Virus record (IMG/VR): IMGVR_UViG_3300032323_002966
Coordinates: 1 to 29,403 of that record
Direction: 5' to 3' (one strand)
DNA length: 29,403 nt
Source: a virus
Numbering within the stretch: the first letter of the stretch is position 1; the number at the start of each line of letters is the position of its first letter. Shown here one piece after another: positions 15,092 through 23,593 of this stretch. Below the pieces are notes generated by a model that was not told the DNA's origin, ran no database searches, and saw only the letters and a program-made list of their open reading frames with translations. Made by a program: the position numbers and the translations under genes.

Positions 15092-15340
15092 TCATTCGTT
15101 CCAGGATTCTGTCTGTTTAAAAGATTCTTCTTGAATAGTAGGTTCTTTGTACAGTTTCCTAGGATTACCACACAGCATACACTTAGGATTTCCACAGTCC
15201 ATTGCATGGTGTTTGGCAAACCTGTGGGTTTGTTTTACGTCAAGCCCATTGCTCTTAGCAATCTTAGCCTGTCTCTTAATTGCATTCTCTTTGGTTTGAA
15301 TGCGCTTATTGCGTTTCACTCGGTCTTCTTCAAAACTCAT
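15092..15340 (-). CDS. Small CGNPRK zinc-motif protein
   Basis: 82 residues. A basic N-terminus is followed by HHAMDCGNPKCMLCGNPRK, with four potential zinc ligands (His-His, Cys-x5-Cys-x2-Cys). This CGNPRK motif occurs in small proteins of phages, plasmids and bacteria, function unknown. ATG 15340 has an AAGGAT ribosome site. Confidence 0.78.
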   Translation of the reverse strand: MSFEEDRVKRNKRIQTKENAIKRQAKIAKSNGLDVKQTHRFAKHHAMDCGNPKCMLCGNPRKLYKEPTIQEESFKQTESWNE

Positions 15341-15349
15341 ATTTAATCC

Positions 15350-15568
15350 TTAGACAGAATAATTATCACGAAGCCTACGGTCATATTCGACCCACTTTTC
15401 AACCTTTTCAAAAGTAAAACTCTTTACATGAGTTTTAAGTTCACACATTGAGGTGTAAGTTTCCAACCAAACAATATGGTCTTCGACTTTGATAGGGCAC
15501 CAAGCGAACTTGACAAACGATTTAATGGCGCCTATCTTATATTCTTTCTTTTTTAGTTTGAATCGCAT
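15350..15568 (-). CDS. Small hypothetical protein
   Basis: 72 residues, Lys- and aromatic-rich, beta-strand pattern with FAWCPIKVEDHIVWLETY. ATG 15568 follows the preceding stop as TAATTATG. Not recognised. Confidence 0.7.
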   Translation of the reverse strand: MRFKLKKKEYKIGAIKSFVKFAWCPIKVEDHIVWLETYTSMCELKTHVKSFTFEKVEKWVEYDRRLRDNYSV

Positions 15569-15570
15569 AA

Positions 15571-15840
15571 TTAAGAATTGTAAATAACAAGGGTTTCAAC
15601 GGCAGGACACAAATGTAAGTGTCTGGAAATTGGTTCATAGATCATTTGTTCACCATCCCATTGGTCTTGATCAAACAAAGGATGAGTTACGCCAATGGGC
15701 ATGAAATGAATTCTAACGCCAGTAATATGGCTTACGACAATCAATTGACCAGGTATACGACCAGTGTTCCTGCTACTGGTTTTCAATTGTTTTCTTTTCT
15801 TGTCGTATTCGAAAATCTTGAGAGAATATTCAGAAATCAT
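15571..15840 (-). CDS. Small hypothetical protein
   Basis: 89 residues from ATG 15840 (MISEYSLKIFEYDKK), which has an AAGGAAAG ribosome site. An upstream in-frame ATG at 15870 overlaps the -10 of the promoter and so would not be in the mRNA. Basic N-terminal half, Asp/Trp-containing C-terminal half. Not recognised. Confidence 0.7.
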   Translation of the reverse strand: MISEYSLKIFEYDKKRKQLKTSSRNTGRIPGQLIVVSHITGVRIHFMPIGVTHPLFDQDQWDGEQMIYEPISRHLHLCPAVETLVIYNS

Positions 15841-15868
15841 AAACACTTTCCTTATCAACTGAAATACC

Positions 15869-15910
15869 ATTGTAACACAACAGGCCCGGATGGCAACCAG
15901 GCACTGTTGT
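15869..15910 (-). promoter_or_regulatory. Promoter embedded in a long inverted repeat
   Basis: Minus-strand TTGCCA (15896-15891), 16 nt, TACAAT (15874-15869). The inverted repeat ACAACAG-GCC / GGC-a-CTGTTGT (15877-15886 and 15900-15910) encloses the -35, so the element may be an operator, or the hairpin may terminate the adhesin transcript that ends at 15925. Confidence 0.7.
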
Positions 15911-15924
15911 GGGAAAGCAACAAT

Positions 15925-18900
15925 TTATTTCTGTGGCAATCTACCTGGAGGAGTAAAGTTTGCTGTATAACGTGCAATACCATTGGTAATTCGGAAATCA
16001 TCAATATAACCATTTAGAGCTTGACTATTGGTTGGATCAAAACCTATATTGATGGTTTGATTTGTATTATACAACGCAGCAGAACTTGTAGCGGTCGCTC
16101 CCAAAACACCATTTAAGAAACTACGAAAATTTGATCCACTTCTTGTTACCGCAACATGATACCAAGTTCCGGCAGCAACAGTACCAATTATATTACTAGA
16201 AGTTAAAATATCCCAAGTGTTCGCGGTTGTTCCCAAGTAATATCGTAATGATGTAGTGGATCCTGTATTTGTAACTATAGTTAATTGACCAAATGGTGAA
16301 GAATATGGAACATAAATGCCTTGACCCGTTGCGGTAGAATTAAAATATACCCAAAATTCTACAGTGAAATTTTGACTTCCAAAATTAAAATTTTGATTGT
16401 AAGGTATTCTTAAATAGTCGCCAGTTCCATCAAAGAAAATGCTACTGTTTCCATATCTTTTAATACTTGTGCTCAATCTTACATCACCAACAGTCTCAAT
16501 GTCATTTTTGATAGATGCATCGGTTATCACTGCATCAGTACCATTCAACATCAACAATGTATTATTAGCAGGTGTCATTGTGCTCAATGGTGGAACAAAA
16601 CTTGATGTATAAATTGCCTGTCCACCAGTCAGAGAAACATCAGAGAGATATCCTGTCCATTGTTCGGAACCGTTGCCGTTAGCACCAACTGAACCACTTG
16701 ATACTGTATAGTTTTGTAAAGATGTTCTTGAGTTTGCTAATGCACCATTGACAAACAAACGCATAGTCGAACCAGAACGAGTTACTGCCAAATGTGTCCA
16801 CGATCTTAATGGAACTGTGTTAGCGGTACCTGTTACTTGGAAATCACCAGTATAAATGTATGGATATCCACTGTTATGAACACCCAACACAAATACGTTT
16901 GACCATCCACCAGTTGATGCCGTTGGTCTTGTACTGATAACACTGTTCCATTCAACTGTCCATGCTGTTGGATGCACCCAAGCCTGCACTGTGAAATTGT
17001 TTGCACCAACATTCAAGTTATTACCAATGGTTAGATAGTCACCTGTACCATCAAAGAACATACTACCACCTAAAGTAGATGTTGAATAGGTTTGCTTTGT
17101 TGCATATGTTGGTGTGAAAGGTGAGAACAGTGTTGGTATTGAGTTTCCGCTAACAGTTATTGCAAAGTTGTTGTTGGATAAATCAATATTTGTATTTGAA
17201 CGACATGTCAATAGTGTGGTGTTTGCAATTGCTGTTAATGGCGTGGCACTTGGTGTAAAGTTGGATGTGTAAACTGCTGACTTTGTAATTCTCAAATTAC
17301 TAATATGAGAAGCTGGGCAAGTGCCATTAGAAATATAAAATGGTTCAGTTGAACTTCCTAATGTGGAACTGTTTGTTGCTGTGTTGGCTGAAGCAACTCC
17401 ATTTACATATAATCTCACTGTAGTACCGGAACGAACTAAAGCTATGTGTGACCACGCATTTTGAGCAGGTCTAACATCAGTACAAGTGAACGCTGCAGTA
17501 CCGGCATTTAGAAAAGCTTCAATGTAAGACCCTGCTACCATGTTTATTGCAAAGTAAGTCGTGCTAGGTAACAGCATTAATACGTAACTAGGTGATGTGG
17601 TTGAATTTGTGAGTAAATAAACCCAAAATTCCACTGTAAAATCTCCAGGAAATGAAGCGGCGGAACTAGCAGGTACAGTTAAAAAGTCCCCAGCACCATC
17701 AAAATAAGTACCATAATACGGTGTTGACAATAAAGTTGTTGTAAATGGGCTGAATTTTTGTACAGCAACATCACCAAACCTACTAATTGCAAGTCTGTTT
17801 GGTGAATAGTCTGCAAAATTGTATTCATTACATGTTAACAAACTTGTATTTGCAACTGGTAATAGTGGTGTGGTGCTTGGTGTAAATGCAGAGGTATACA
17901 AACCTGTTCCTTTGATAATTCTTAAATTACTCAAGAAACCAGTAAAATATTCTGCTAGACCTACACCAGCCGCTATTGTCAATTGTCGTGCTGATTGATA
18001 ATCTATAGAGTTGGATGCTGAATATGCCTGAACACCATTAACATAAATTCTCAGTGTACCACCTGATCTTGAATAAGCACAATGTGTCCAAGTATTTAAT
18101 GAAATAGGTTGACTAGATGTTGTAACATCGGCCGTTCCATTAAAGAAACCTAGATAAAGAGTTCCTGAAGAATTATTTACATAAACAGTGTGTGGTGCTC
18201 CAGTAGCACTAGGTCTAAAATCTAATAAGGTATATTTTGATCCTGAACCGGGAGATGCTGTTAGATACATCCAGAATTCTACTGTATAATCACCAGTACC
18301 AAAACCTAATACTGTGTTATTTGCAACACTCAAATAATCACCAGTACCATCAAAGAAATGACTCCAATTTTCACCATATGGGCTGAATGTGCCTTGTGTT
18401 GGATTTCCAATACGAGTCACCACGTTGTTATGAGAACTCTTATCAACAAATACGTTATTGTTGATTGGCTGGTTGTTTTGTAGTGTTAATAAAGTGGTGT
18501 TTGCAACTGCTGTGAGTGGTGTGGTTGGTGGAGTAAATGCACTGGTGTAAAGTGCTGTGCCTTTAACAATTCTTAAATTAGACATCCATCCATTAAACGA
18601 CCAACCCATTTGTGTTGCATTACCTATTTGAAGCTCGGCAGTAGTGCTAAGATCCGTGGAAACAGTACGTGTGTCCATCAGCGTACCATCTAAGAAAAAT
18701 CTTAAAGTAGATCCCGAGCGAGTTACTGCAATATGAAACCAAAAACCAGCATATGAACCTGCAATGGTACTTGTTTGTATTGTACTAGTGCCGTTCACCG
18801 GAAAACCCCAGCCTTGAAGGCTACCCTTTTCTACAAGCCAAGCGCCGCCGGTGCCAACACCACCTCGGCCGAGATAGACTTGAGAACCAGAAACAGAATT

Positions 18901-20427
18901 GTGATAAGCCCAAAACTCTATGGTGAAATCTGAGGTTGCAGGTCTCAATGCAACGTTGTCTGGTATTGATACATAGTCTCCACTGCCGTCAAAAAATGCA
19001 CTACCGAGATTTTCGAATTCACTAGGAAGAACAAAGGGATCAAAAGATGTTACTCTTACATCACCTGTACGCGAAACGGCAAAATTGTTTGTTGAAGCAT
19101 CATCAAATCTATTACTACGACAGGTCAACAAACTTGTATTCGCAACTGCTGTTAATGGTGTACTGCTTGGTGTAAAGCTTGTGGTATATAAAGATGTACC
19201 TTTTACAACACGTAGATTGGAAATATATCCAACGAAATAAAATGGATCAGCTATTGCACCTATACGCGGAGTTGAAGTTGCATTTACCGCAGAAGTAAGG
19301 GTTGCAGTATTTGTGTCCAGAACACCATTAATGAACAGACGGAGGGTTCCGGAAGTTCTAGTAACTGCACAGTGATTCCATTGATTTGGAAGCATAGTTG
19401 ATGCACTTGTTAATCTAGAACCACTAACGCCTCCCCAAAAGAAATCCAACTTCAAACCACTTGAATTTACCACACCGAAAACATAAGTTTCTCCAGTAGC
19501 ACCCGATCTAGTGTCAATGAAACCTGCATAAACTGCCGGTTCTCCCGACATATAAATCCATCCTTCGATGGTAAAATCTCCAGTACCAAAACTAAGAGCT
19601 GTTTGTGAAGCAGATGATGTTAAGAAATCGCCGTTTCCATCAAAAAAGTTACTATAGTATCCTGGTGTGAATGGGCTAAATCTGTTTGGTTTCGTATCAT
19701 TAACGGGTGTTCCGGTAAAATTGTTCGTACTTGCATCCGTAACAAATGTATTTCCATTTGCAGTTAAAGTATCACCAGTAAACAATGCTGTCACATAATT
19801 AATATATGCATCACCGGCTGAAATTGTTACACTAAATGTTCTTGGAGAATCTTGTGCTTGAGCATCAATTGCGACAATCGTGAAACTATAAACTGTATCA
19901 TCGTTTATACCTGTAACTGTGCCGGCCAGGTATCCGTTCGCAGACAATGTAATGCCTGGTGGTAAAGTGCTTCCAGCCTGCAATGTATAAGATGTTGCAT
20001 CTGTTGCACTCAAATTATAAGAAATGAATGTGTCTGTTTCACCTGGAGTCAATGTACTTGAAGTAACCCAGCCAGGTAAAGCACTGTATGTTATGCCACT
20101 AATACGAATTGCGGTGCCGCCATCTGTATTTGTTAGGTAAACGTTATATGTTCCTGCTGCTCTTGGTCCAACTTGAGCGCGCACGGTTGTAGAATTTACA
20201 AAAGTTGTAGATGTTGCAACAACATCGTTAATAATAACTTGACAACCAGTATTGAAACCTGTTCCCGTTATAACAATGTAACCACCGGCAGTATCAACAG
20301 CGGTATCATCTAAAACGGTATAAGAAGAGTTGGTGACTGCGATACTTGTTATTTTTGGACCACCACCAGCAACAATTACATTAAGTAATGATGATTGCAG
20401 GTTGTCGGCAGAAATTTTAGTTGGCAT
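15925..20427 (-). CDS. Giant LamG-repeat adhesin / tail fibre protein
   Basis: 1500 residues. Order: short N-terminus (MPTKISADNLQSSLLNVIV, possibly the virion-anchor); IPT/TIG-like domain (~20-105, with VITGTGFNTGCQVIINDVV); a putative Ig-type domain (~125-205, LPPGITLSANGYLAGT); then six concanavalin/LamG-like repeats of about 200-220 residues, each beginning near FDGxGDxL, with an EFWVY/EGWIY strand, WxHxAVTRSGxTLRxFxNG and an NLRxxKGxxLYTxxFTP end. LamG folds bind carbohydrate, so this is likely a receptor-binding or capsule-binding fibre. Repeats have diverged, so the expansion is not recent. No cleavage or chaperone domain seen at the C-terminus. Upstream lies a T4-late-type promoter, fitting a structural gene. 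Confidence 0.88.
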   Translation of the reverse strand: MPTKISADNLQSSLLNVIVAGGGPKITSIAVTNSSYTVLDDTAVDTAGGYIVITGTGFNTGCQVIINDVVATSTTFVNSTTVRAQVGPRAAGTYNVYLTNTDGGTAIRISGITYSALPGWVTSSTLTPGETDTFISYNLSATDATSYTLQAGSTLPPGITLSANGYLAGTVTGINDDTVYSFTIVAIDAQAQDSPRTFSVTISAGDAYINYVTALFTGDTLTANGNTFVTDASTNNFTGTPVNDTKPNRFSPFTPGYYSNFFDGNGDFLTSSASQTALSFGTGDFTIEGWIYMSGEPAVYAGFIDTRSGATGETYVFGVVNSSGLKLDFFWGGVSGSRLTSASTMLPNQWNHCAVTRTSGTLRLFINGVLDTNTATLTSAVNATSTPRIGAIADPFYFVGYISNLRVVKGTSLYTTSFTPSSTPLTAVANTSLLTCRSNRFDDASTNNFAVSRTGDVRVTSFDPFVLPSEFENLGSAFFDGSGDYVSIPDNVALRPATSDFTIEFWAYHNSVSGSQVYLGRGGVGTGGAWLVEKGSLQGWGFPVNGTSTIQTSTIAGSYAGFWFHIAVTRSGSTLRFFLDGTLMDTRTVSTDLSTTAELQIGNATQMGWSFNGWMSNLRIVKGTALYTSAFTPPTTPLTAVANTTLLTLQNNQPINNNVFVDKSSHNNVVTRIGNPTQGTFSPYGENWSHFFDGTGDYLSVANNTVLGFGTGDYTVEFWMYLTASPGSGSKYTLLDFRPSATGAPHTVYVNNSSGTLYLGFFNGTADVTTSSQPISLNTWTHCAYSRSGGTLRIYVNGVQAYSASNSIDYQSARQLTIAAGVGLAEYFTGFLSNLRIIKGTGLYTSAFTPSTTPLLPVANTSLLTCNEYNFADYSPNRLAISRFGDVAVQKFSPFTTTLLSTPYYGTYFDGAGDFLTVPASSAASFPGDFTVEFWVYLLTNSTTSPSYVLMLLPSTTYFAINMVAGSYIEAFLNAGTAAFTCTDVRPAQNAWSHIALVRSGTTVRLYVNGVASANTATNSSTLGSSTEPFYISNGTCPASHISNLRITKSAVYTSNFTPSATPLTAIANTTLLTCRSNTNIDLSNNNFAITVSGNSIPTLFSPFTPTYATKQTYSTSTLGGSMFFDGTGDYLTIGNNLNVGANNFTVQAWVHPTAWTVEWNSVISTRPTASTGGWSNVFVLGVHNSGYPYIYTGDFQVTGTANTVPLRSWTHLAVTRSGSTMRLFVNGALANSRTSLQNYTVSSGSVGANGNGSEQWTGYLSDVSLTGGQAIYTSSFVPPLSTMTPANNTLLMLNGTDAVITDASIKNDIETVGDVRLSTSIKRYGNSSIFFDGTGDYLRIPYNQNFNFGSQNFTVEFWVYFNSTATGQGIYVPYSSPFGQLTIVTNTGSTTSLRYYLGTTANTWDILTSSNIIGTVAAGTWYHVAVTRSGSNFRSFLNGVLGATATSSAALYNTNQTINIGFDPTNSQALNGYIDDFRITNGIARYTANFTPPGRLPQK

Positions 20428-20495
20428 TTATGTTTACCTTTTCATGGCATTTATTTCATACAGATTCACTTTCACATAAAAAATAGTCTACAAGA

Positions 20496-20503
20496 TATTT
20501 ATC
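20496..20503 (-). promoter_or_regulatory. Candidate T4-type late promoter of the adhesin gene
   Basis: Minus-strand GATAAATA matches 7 of 8 bases of the T4 late element TATAAATA. It lies 69 bases upstream of the adhesin ATG, whose ribosome site is AAAAGGTAA. The gp33-like gene in this window makes use of such promoters plausible. No sigma70-type -35 is seen for this gene. Confidence 0.5.
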
Positions 20504-20525
20504 TTATTACCTGGCTCGAATTTAC

Positions 20526-20696
20526 TCAGTTTTCACCATGAATCCACTTTCTGGGTGAATATGCTGCACCAGACAAAAGAACTGCAAGTAACATCCACCA
20601 TCCGCTGTGATCCAACACGAACACCGCATAACCGGTGCCACCTAGAACCAGTGTTTCATACAGTAAGATATAGATTAGATAGGTAACATATTTCAT
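20526..20696 (-). CDS. Small membrane protein (56 aa)
   Basis: Translated by hand. Two hydrophobic segments (residues ~5-28 and ~33-45), with GTGYAVFVLDHSGWWMLL and a C-terminal YSPRKWIHG, a sequence type I recognise from other large phages. ATG 20696 overlaps the upstream stop as ATGA. Unknown function. Confidence 0.8.
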   Translation of the reverse strand: MKYVTYLIYILLYETLVLGGTGYAVFVLDHSGWWMLLAVLLSGAAYSPRKWIHGEN

Positions 20697-20947
20697 TTCT
20701 TATTTTTTAGAAATGCTTTAACGTTTTGTTCGAACACTGTACGATCAACATCTTTGTTTACATGCATACTCACAAGATCATGCACTAGTTTTCGACCAAC
20801 TTCACCAGACTGGTAGATATCTTCAGGTGTATACAAATTGAAATTGACGTTCTCGGAATGCCACCAACTTTCAACCGAGTTCATATTGCCAAGAATGCCA
20901 TAGAGCATCTTGTTAACATCACTCTTGATAATCGTCTGACCCATCAT
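20693..20947 (-). CDS. Hypothetical protein
   Basis: 84 residues from ATG 20947 (MMGQTIIKSDVNKM) with an AAAGGA ribosome site 6 bases upstream; a longer frame lacks one. Contains NMNSVESWWHSENVNFN and ends Lys-rich. Overlaps the preceding gene by 29 bases. Not recognised. Confidence 0.7.
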   Translation of the reverse strand: MMGQTIIKSDVNKMLYGILGNMNSVESWWHSENVNFNLYTPEDIYQSGEVGRKLVHDLVSMHVNKDVDRTVFEQNVKAFLKNKK

Positions 20948-21398
20948 CGATCCTTTCTGCAATAATTTTCTTCGCCATATCTTCACCAAATGACATGTTC
21001 TGTGGGTGAGATTTAACTAGGCCCTTCCTTGCCAATGATTCTACTGCAAGAAACGCAATCAATTGGTTAACCCTATGTTGCACCTTATCATAATCATCAG
21101 AACCTTCTAGCCCTTCAGCACATGCCAACATCTCAGAAATTAGAATAAGGTCTTCCAAATATTTTTCACCAACATCACCTTCAACCAAATCATCATCGTC
21201 TTCTTCATCACCTGCGGTAGATTCTAGCAATTGCCTAATATCACCATCAGAAGCTTCACTGATAAATTGACCAACAGTCATGTAAGGTTTCTTCATCAAA
21301 TCGCTGGCGAGCTTACGTGTAATTGCCAAGTGATTTTTAGAATGCATCAGCATTTCGTAGTTGACAGTGAAACCACTGCCATCATCAAAGATTTCCAT
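20919..21398 (-). CDS. Hypothetical acidic protein
   Basis: 159 residues from ATG 21398 (MEIFDDGSGFTVNYEML) with an AAGGAT ribosome site. A central EDDDDLVEGDVG acidic stretch and several helices. Not recognised; the position between small genes after the AAA+ ATPase is the only context. Confidence 0.72.
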   Translation of the reverse strand: MEIFDDGSGFTVNYEMLMHSKNHLAITRKLASDLMKKPYMTVGQFISEASDGDIRQLLESTAGDEEDDDDLVEGDVGEKYLEDLILISEMLACAEGLEGSDDYDKVQHRVNQLIAFLAVESLARKGLVKSHPQNMSFGEDMAKKIIAERIDDGSDDYQE

Positions 21399-21618
21399 TT
21401 TTTTTATCCTTTTTACCGAATTCTTTTGCAAAATAAAAACGCACCAACTTATTGTTTATCTCATGCGGCAATTCGGTGTAAGGTGCCTCAACCATAAACT
21501 GTACGGGACAATTTGACCAAGTGTTTGTTTGCAAAAACTTAAAATACTCCGTTCGATGCTGTTTGTTATTCGCATCGAATGTTGCATATGGTCGACTGTG
21601 TAATAGTGATTTGTACAT
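21385..21618 (-). CDS. Small hypothetical protein
   Basis: 77 residues from ATG 21618 (MYKSLLHSRPYATF), one base after the AAA+ ATPase stop (TAATATG), so coupled to it. Ends with a basic KKDKKNGNL. The NKQHRTEYFKFLQTNTW part suggests a helical fold. Not recognised; may act with the ATPase. Confidence 0.7.
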   Translation of the reverse strand: MYKSLLHSRPYATFDANNKQHRTEYFKFLQTNTWSNCPVQFMVEAPYTELPHEINNKLVRFYFAKEFGKKDKKNGNL

Positions 21619-21619
21619 A

Positions 21620-22462
21620 TTAACCGCAGATGGTGTACTCTGCAAGATTGCGCCAGTTGGCACCTGCACTCTTGCGAATTTTTGTTACCTGAATGAGCGT
21701 GCGAAGCGACAGCTCTTTGACAGTATCTTTGAGAGAATCGATAAGGTTCATAGCATCGACCTTGTGTGCCATGTCAAACTCAGGCATAAACTCACCAGAA
21801 TCCAACAGGTGGCGCATACGCTCGACCTTCTGATCATTGGTCATAGTCAGATCAACCGCCATAGAACGGGTGATAATCGCCTGATCGATTTGCGTGGATG
21901 ACAGGTTAGAGATAAACACCACGCGACCTTTGAATTCAAAGGACGTAGGCAGCTCTTCATCACGCATATCAGCACGCCAAGAGATAATGCGGCGCGAATA
22001 AGAATCAAGAGCACCTTTAAGAAGGTTAAGAGAGGTAGGGTCTTTGAGAACCGAATCACAATCATCAAACACAATCACACCATCGCGGTTCTCATAAAGG
22101 GTACGGTACAGACCTTTAGGCGTAGAGTAACCTTTGATAACACGGAAAGACTTTTTGGTGTTGACAGTAGAACCAACGGCCAATTCATCAACCAGAGAAA
22201 CATCAGTCATGCCAATGTCTGCCAATGCCTTGGTGACGGTGAAGGACTTACCAAGACCGCCAGGACCAGTGACAACAACGGACGCCTGGTCACCACGTGC
22301 AAGCATTGTCACCATGTCAGAAACGAAACCAAAGCGCTCATTGATAGAGAACCGGGACTCTACAGGTGCGGCAACAGGTGCGCTGGTGGTGGTAGGAACA
22401 CCGCCAGAAGCGATACGATTCTTGGTCATACGAAAACCTGCTTTGGGTACGCCACGTGGCAT
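21620..22462 (-). CDS. AAA+ type ATPase
   Basis: 280 residues. Walker A GPGGLGKS (~67-74), Walker B VIVFDDCD (~126-133), a sensor-1-like VVFISNLS and an arginine-containing IITRSMAVDLTM segment. Starts MPRGVPKAGFRM with a short basic, Ala/Pro-rich N-terminus. Similar phage proteins are annotated simply as ATPases. Own promoter at 22498-22525 and AAGGAG ribosome site. Codons here are GC-richer than in the neighbours. With the CobS/MoxR-like ATPase it makes a second AAA+ enzyme in this window. Confidence 0.85.
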   Translation of the reverse strand: MPRGVPKAGFRMTKNRIASGGVPTTTSAPVAAPVESRFSINERFGFVSDMVTMLARGDQASVVVTGPGGLGKSFTVTKALADIGMTDVSLVDELAVGSTVNTKKSFRVIKGYSTPKGLYRTLYENRDGVIVFDDCDSVLKDPTSLNLLKGALDSYSRRIISWRADMRDEELPTSFEFKGRVVFISNLSSTQIDQAIITRSMAVDLTMTNDQKVERMRHLLDSGEFMPEFDMAHKVDAMNLIDSLKDTVKELSLRTLIQVTKIRKSAGANWRNLAEYTICG

Positions 22463-22497
22463 AAGGAAACTCCTTGTGTTACTGAATGAATGAGAGA

Positions 22498-22525
22498 ATT
22501 ATACCAGAACCAGACGGAAAGGCAA
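22498..22525 (-). promoter_or_regulatory. Promoter of the second AAA+ ATPase gene
   Basis: Minus-strand TTGCCT (22525-22520), 16 nt, TATAAT (22503-22498), preceded by the TTGACCGG element 25 nt upstream. Confidence 0.8.
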
Positions 22526-22534
22526 CCTACTACT

Positions 22535-22566
22535 AAAGTACTCCATCCGTCCGGTCAACTATTATC
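22535..22566 (-). repeat. 32-bp dispersed repeat with TTGACCGG core (copy 1)
   Basis: This segment matches 25800-25831 at 30 of 32 positions. It covers the stop codon of the 22562-22783 gene and ends upstream of a -35 box. The core CCGGTCAA is at 22551-22558. Confidence 0.85.
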
Positions 22567-22783
22567 GGTGGTAGTGTACCGGACGCTCATACCGACCATC
22601 CTCTGCACGGTAGATGGAGACAAACCGACCATGCCTGGAACCGTCCTGGTAGGTGTAGGAGTAGGTCTGACCGTATCCGATGGGTGGGAATGTCATCTCC
22701 CAAGAGTCCAAAAGACCCTCCGCATCAAGGGCGGCATTGAGGGTTGGAAAGTAATTGGGGAGAGAGGTACGGTGCGTTTTCAT
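22562..22783 (-). CDS. Small hypothetical protein, probably leaderless
   Basis: 73 residues, rich in Tyr, Arg and His, with GYGQTYSYTYQDGSRHGRF. The ATG is 8 bases past the last base of a TATAAT element, with no ribosome site, so the mRNA should start at or one base before the start codon. It ends in the 32-bp repeat, as does the region after the 25845-26060 gene, whose PTQGYG segment is distantly similar. Confidence 0.68.
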   Translation of the reverse strand: MKTHRTSLPNYFPTLNAALDAEGLLDSWEMTFPPIGYGQTYSYTYQDGSRHGRFVSIYRAEDGRYERPVHYHR

Positions 22784-22790
22784 GTTTTGG

Positions 22791-22818
22791 ATTATACTAA
22801 AACCAAGACAAGAGGCAA
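22791..22818 (-). promoter_or_regulatory. Promoter giving a leaderless transcript
   Basis: Minus-strand TTGCCT (22818-22813), 16 nt, TATAAT (22796-22791). Predicted start at 22784 or 22783, the latter being the A of the ATG. A weak hairpin (AAAAGT/ACTTTT) just upstream may end the previous unit. Confidence 0.78.
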
Positions 22819-22851
22819 TATCAGTAAAAAGTCTTACTTTTATTTGTAGTG

Positions 22852-22974
22852 TTATTGTAAGAAGAAAGTATTAACGATGCCGTATATAAAAACAATAACA
22901 GCAAGAGAGAAAGCGGTATATTGTATTGTTTTAAATGCAATAAACACAATCAAATTGGCAAAGTTATTTTTCAT
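22852..22974 (-). CDS. Very small membrane protein (40 aa)
   Basis: Translated by hand. Hydrophobic segment at residues ~20-36. ATG 22974 overlaps the stop of the upstream gene as ATGA. Third in a run of tiny membrane proteins. Not recognised. Confidence 0.55.
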   Translation of the reverse strand: MKNNFANLIVFIAFKTIQYTAFSLAVIVFIYGIVNTFFLQ

Positions 22975-23102
22975 TTACATGAACCAATAAGGGAAAATAA
23001 ACTAATAATGCCTGATTGGATTAATGCAACTGTACAGACAACAAACAATGTAATCAATACAAAGAATAAGATGTTATCTAAGATGGTGGGTTTATCATTC
23101 AT
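22971..23102 (-). CDS. Very small membrane protein (43 aa)
   Basis: Translated by hand. One hydrophobic segment (~10-38) after a polar start MNDKPTILDN. No clear ribosome site; a second ATG is at 23098. Coupled to the next gene by ATGA overlap. Not recognised. Confidence 0.55.
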   Translation of the reverse strand: MNDKPTILDNILFFVLITLFVVCTVALIQSGIISLFSLIGSCK

Positions 23103-23163
23103 AATATATTCTCAAAGGGGCTACACCGCGATTCTATATGATTTGTTTTGTCTTGGCAAGCCC

Positions 23164-23307
23164 TTAAATTATGGCATCAAGAAAGAATGCCATATTTGCA
23201 GCAGAAAATACCAAATTCATCCAACCAGATCCATTGAGGCCATTTTCAAATGCCCGTTTAGATACGACTGCACACAATACAGAAACGAATAGGTTTAAGA
23301 TTAACAT
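23164..23307 (-). CDS. Very small membrane protein (47 aa)
   Basis: Translated by hand. Hydrophobic ends (MLILNLFVSVLCAVV and NLVFSAANMAFFLDAII) around an RAFENGLNGSGWM loop. Starts one base after the preceding stop (TAAAATG). Not recognised. Confidence 0.6.
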   Translation of the reverse strand: MLILNLFVSVLCAVVSKRAFENGLNGSGWMNLVFSAANMAFFLDAII

Positions 23308-23308
23308 T

Positions 23309-23593
23309 TTATCTCCAAGTGCGGTGACGTTCGGCTACCCACTCTGAGCCATCATATTCCTCAATATACCAATTCACATCATCTGGAATTTCCACAATTT
23401 TCAATGCAGAAAAAGTGCCGTCTGCCTTGTCACCCAATTCTTCTACAATTTGAATAAGAACGGGATCATTACGGGGAATATCTTTATACCACCAATCTGG
23501 ATCGGTGATACCTTTGCGTTCTTTGTATAGTGTTTCAGCCTCATCAGACAAATCAAATCCACCAAAATCTTTGTTAATTACAACTTTTATCAT
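23309..23593 (-). CDS. Conserved phage protein starting MIKVVINKDFGGF
   Basis: 94 residues. The N-terminal VVINKDFGGFDLSDEA, central DPVLIQIVEELG, and C-terminal LKIVEIPDDVNWYIEEYDG are a pattern I recognise from many phages, always without assigned function. ATGA overlap with the exonuclease gene. Confidence 0.82.
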   Translation of the reverse strand: MIKVVINKDFGGFDLSDEAETLYKERKGITDPDWWYKDIPRNDPVLIQIVEELGDKADGTFSALKIVEIPDDVNWYIEEYDGSEWVAERHRTWR

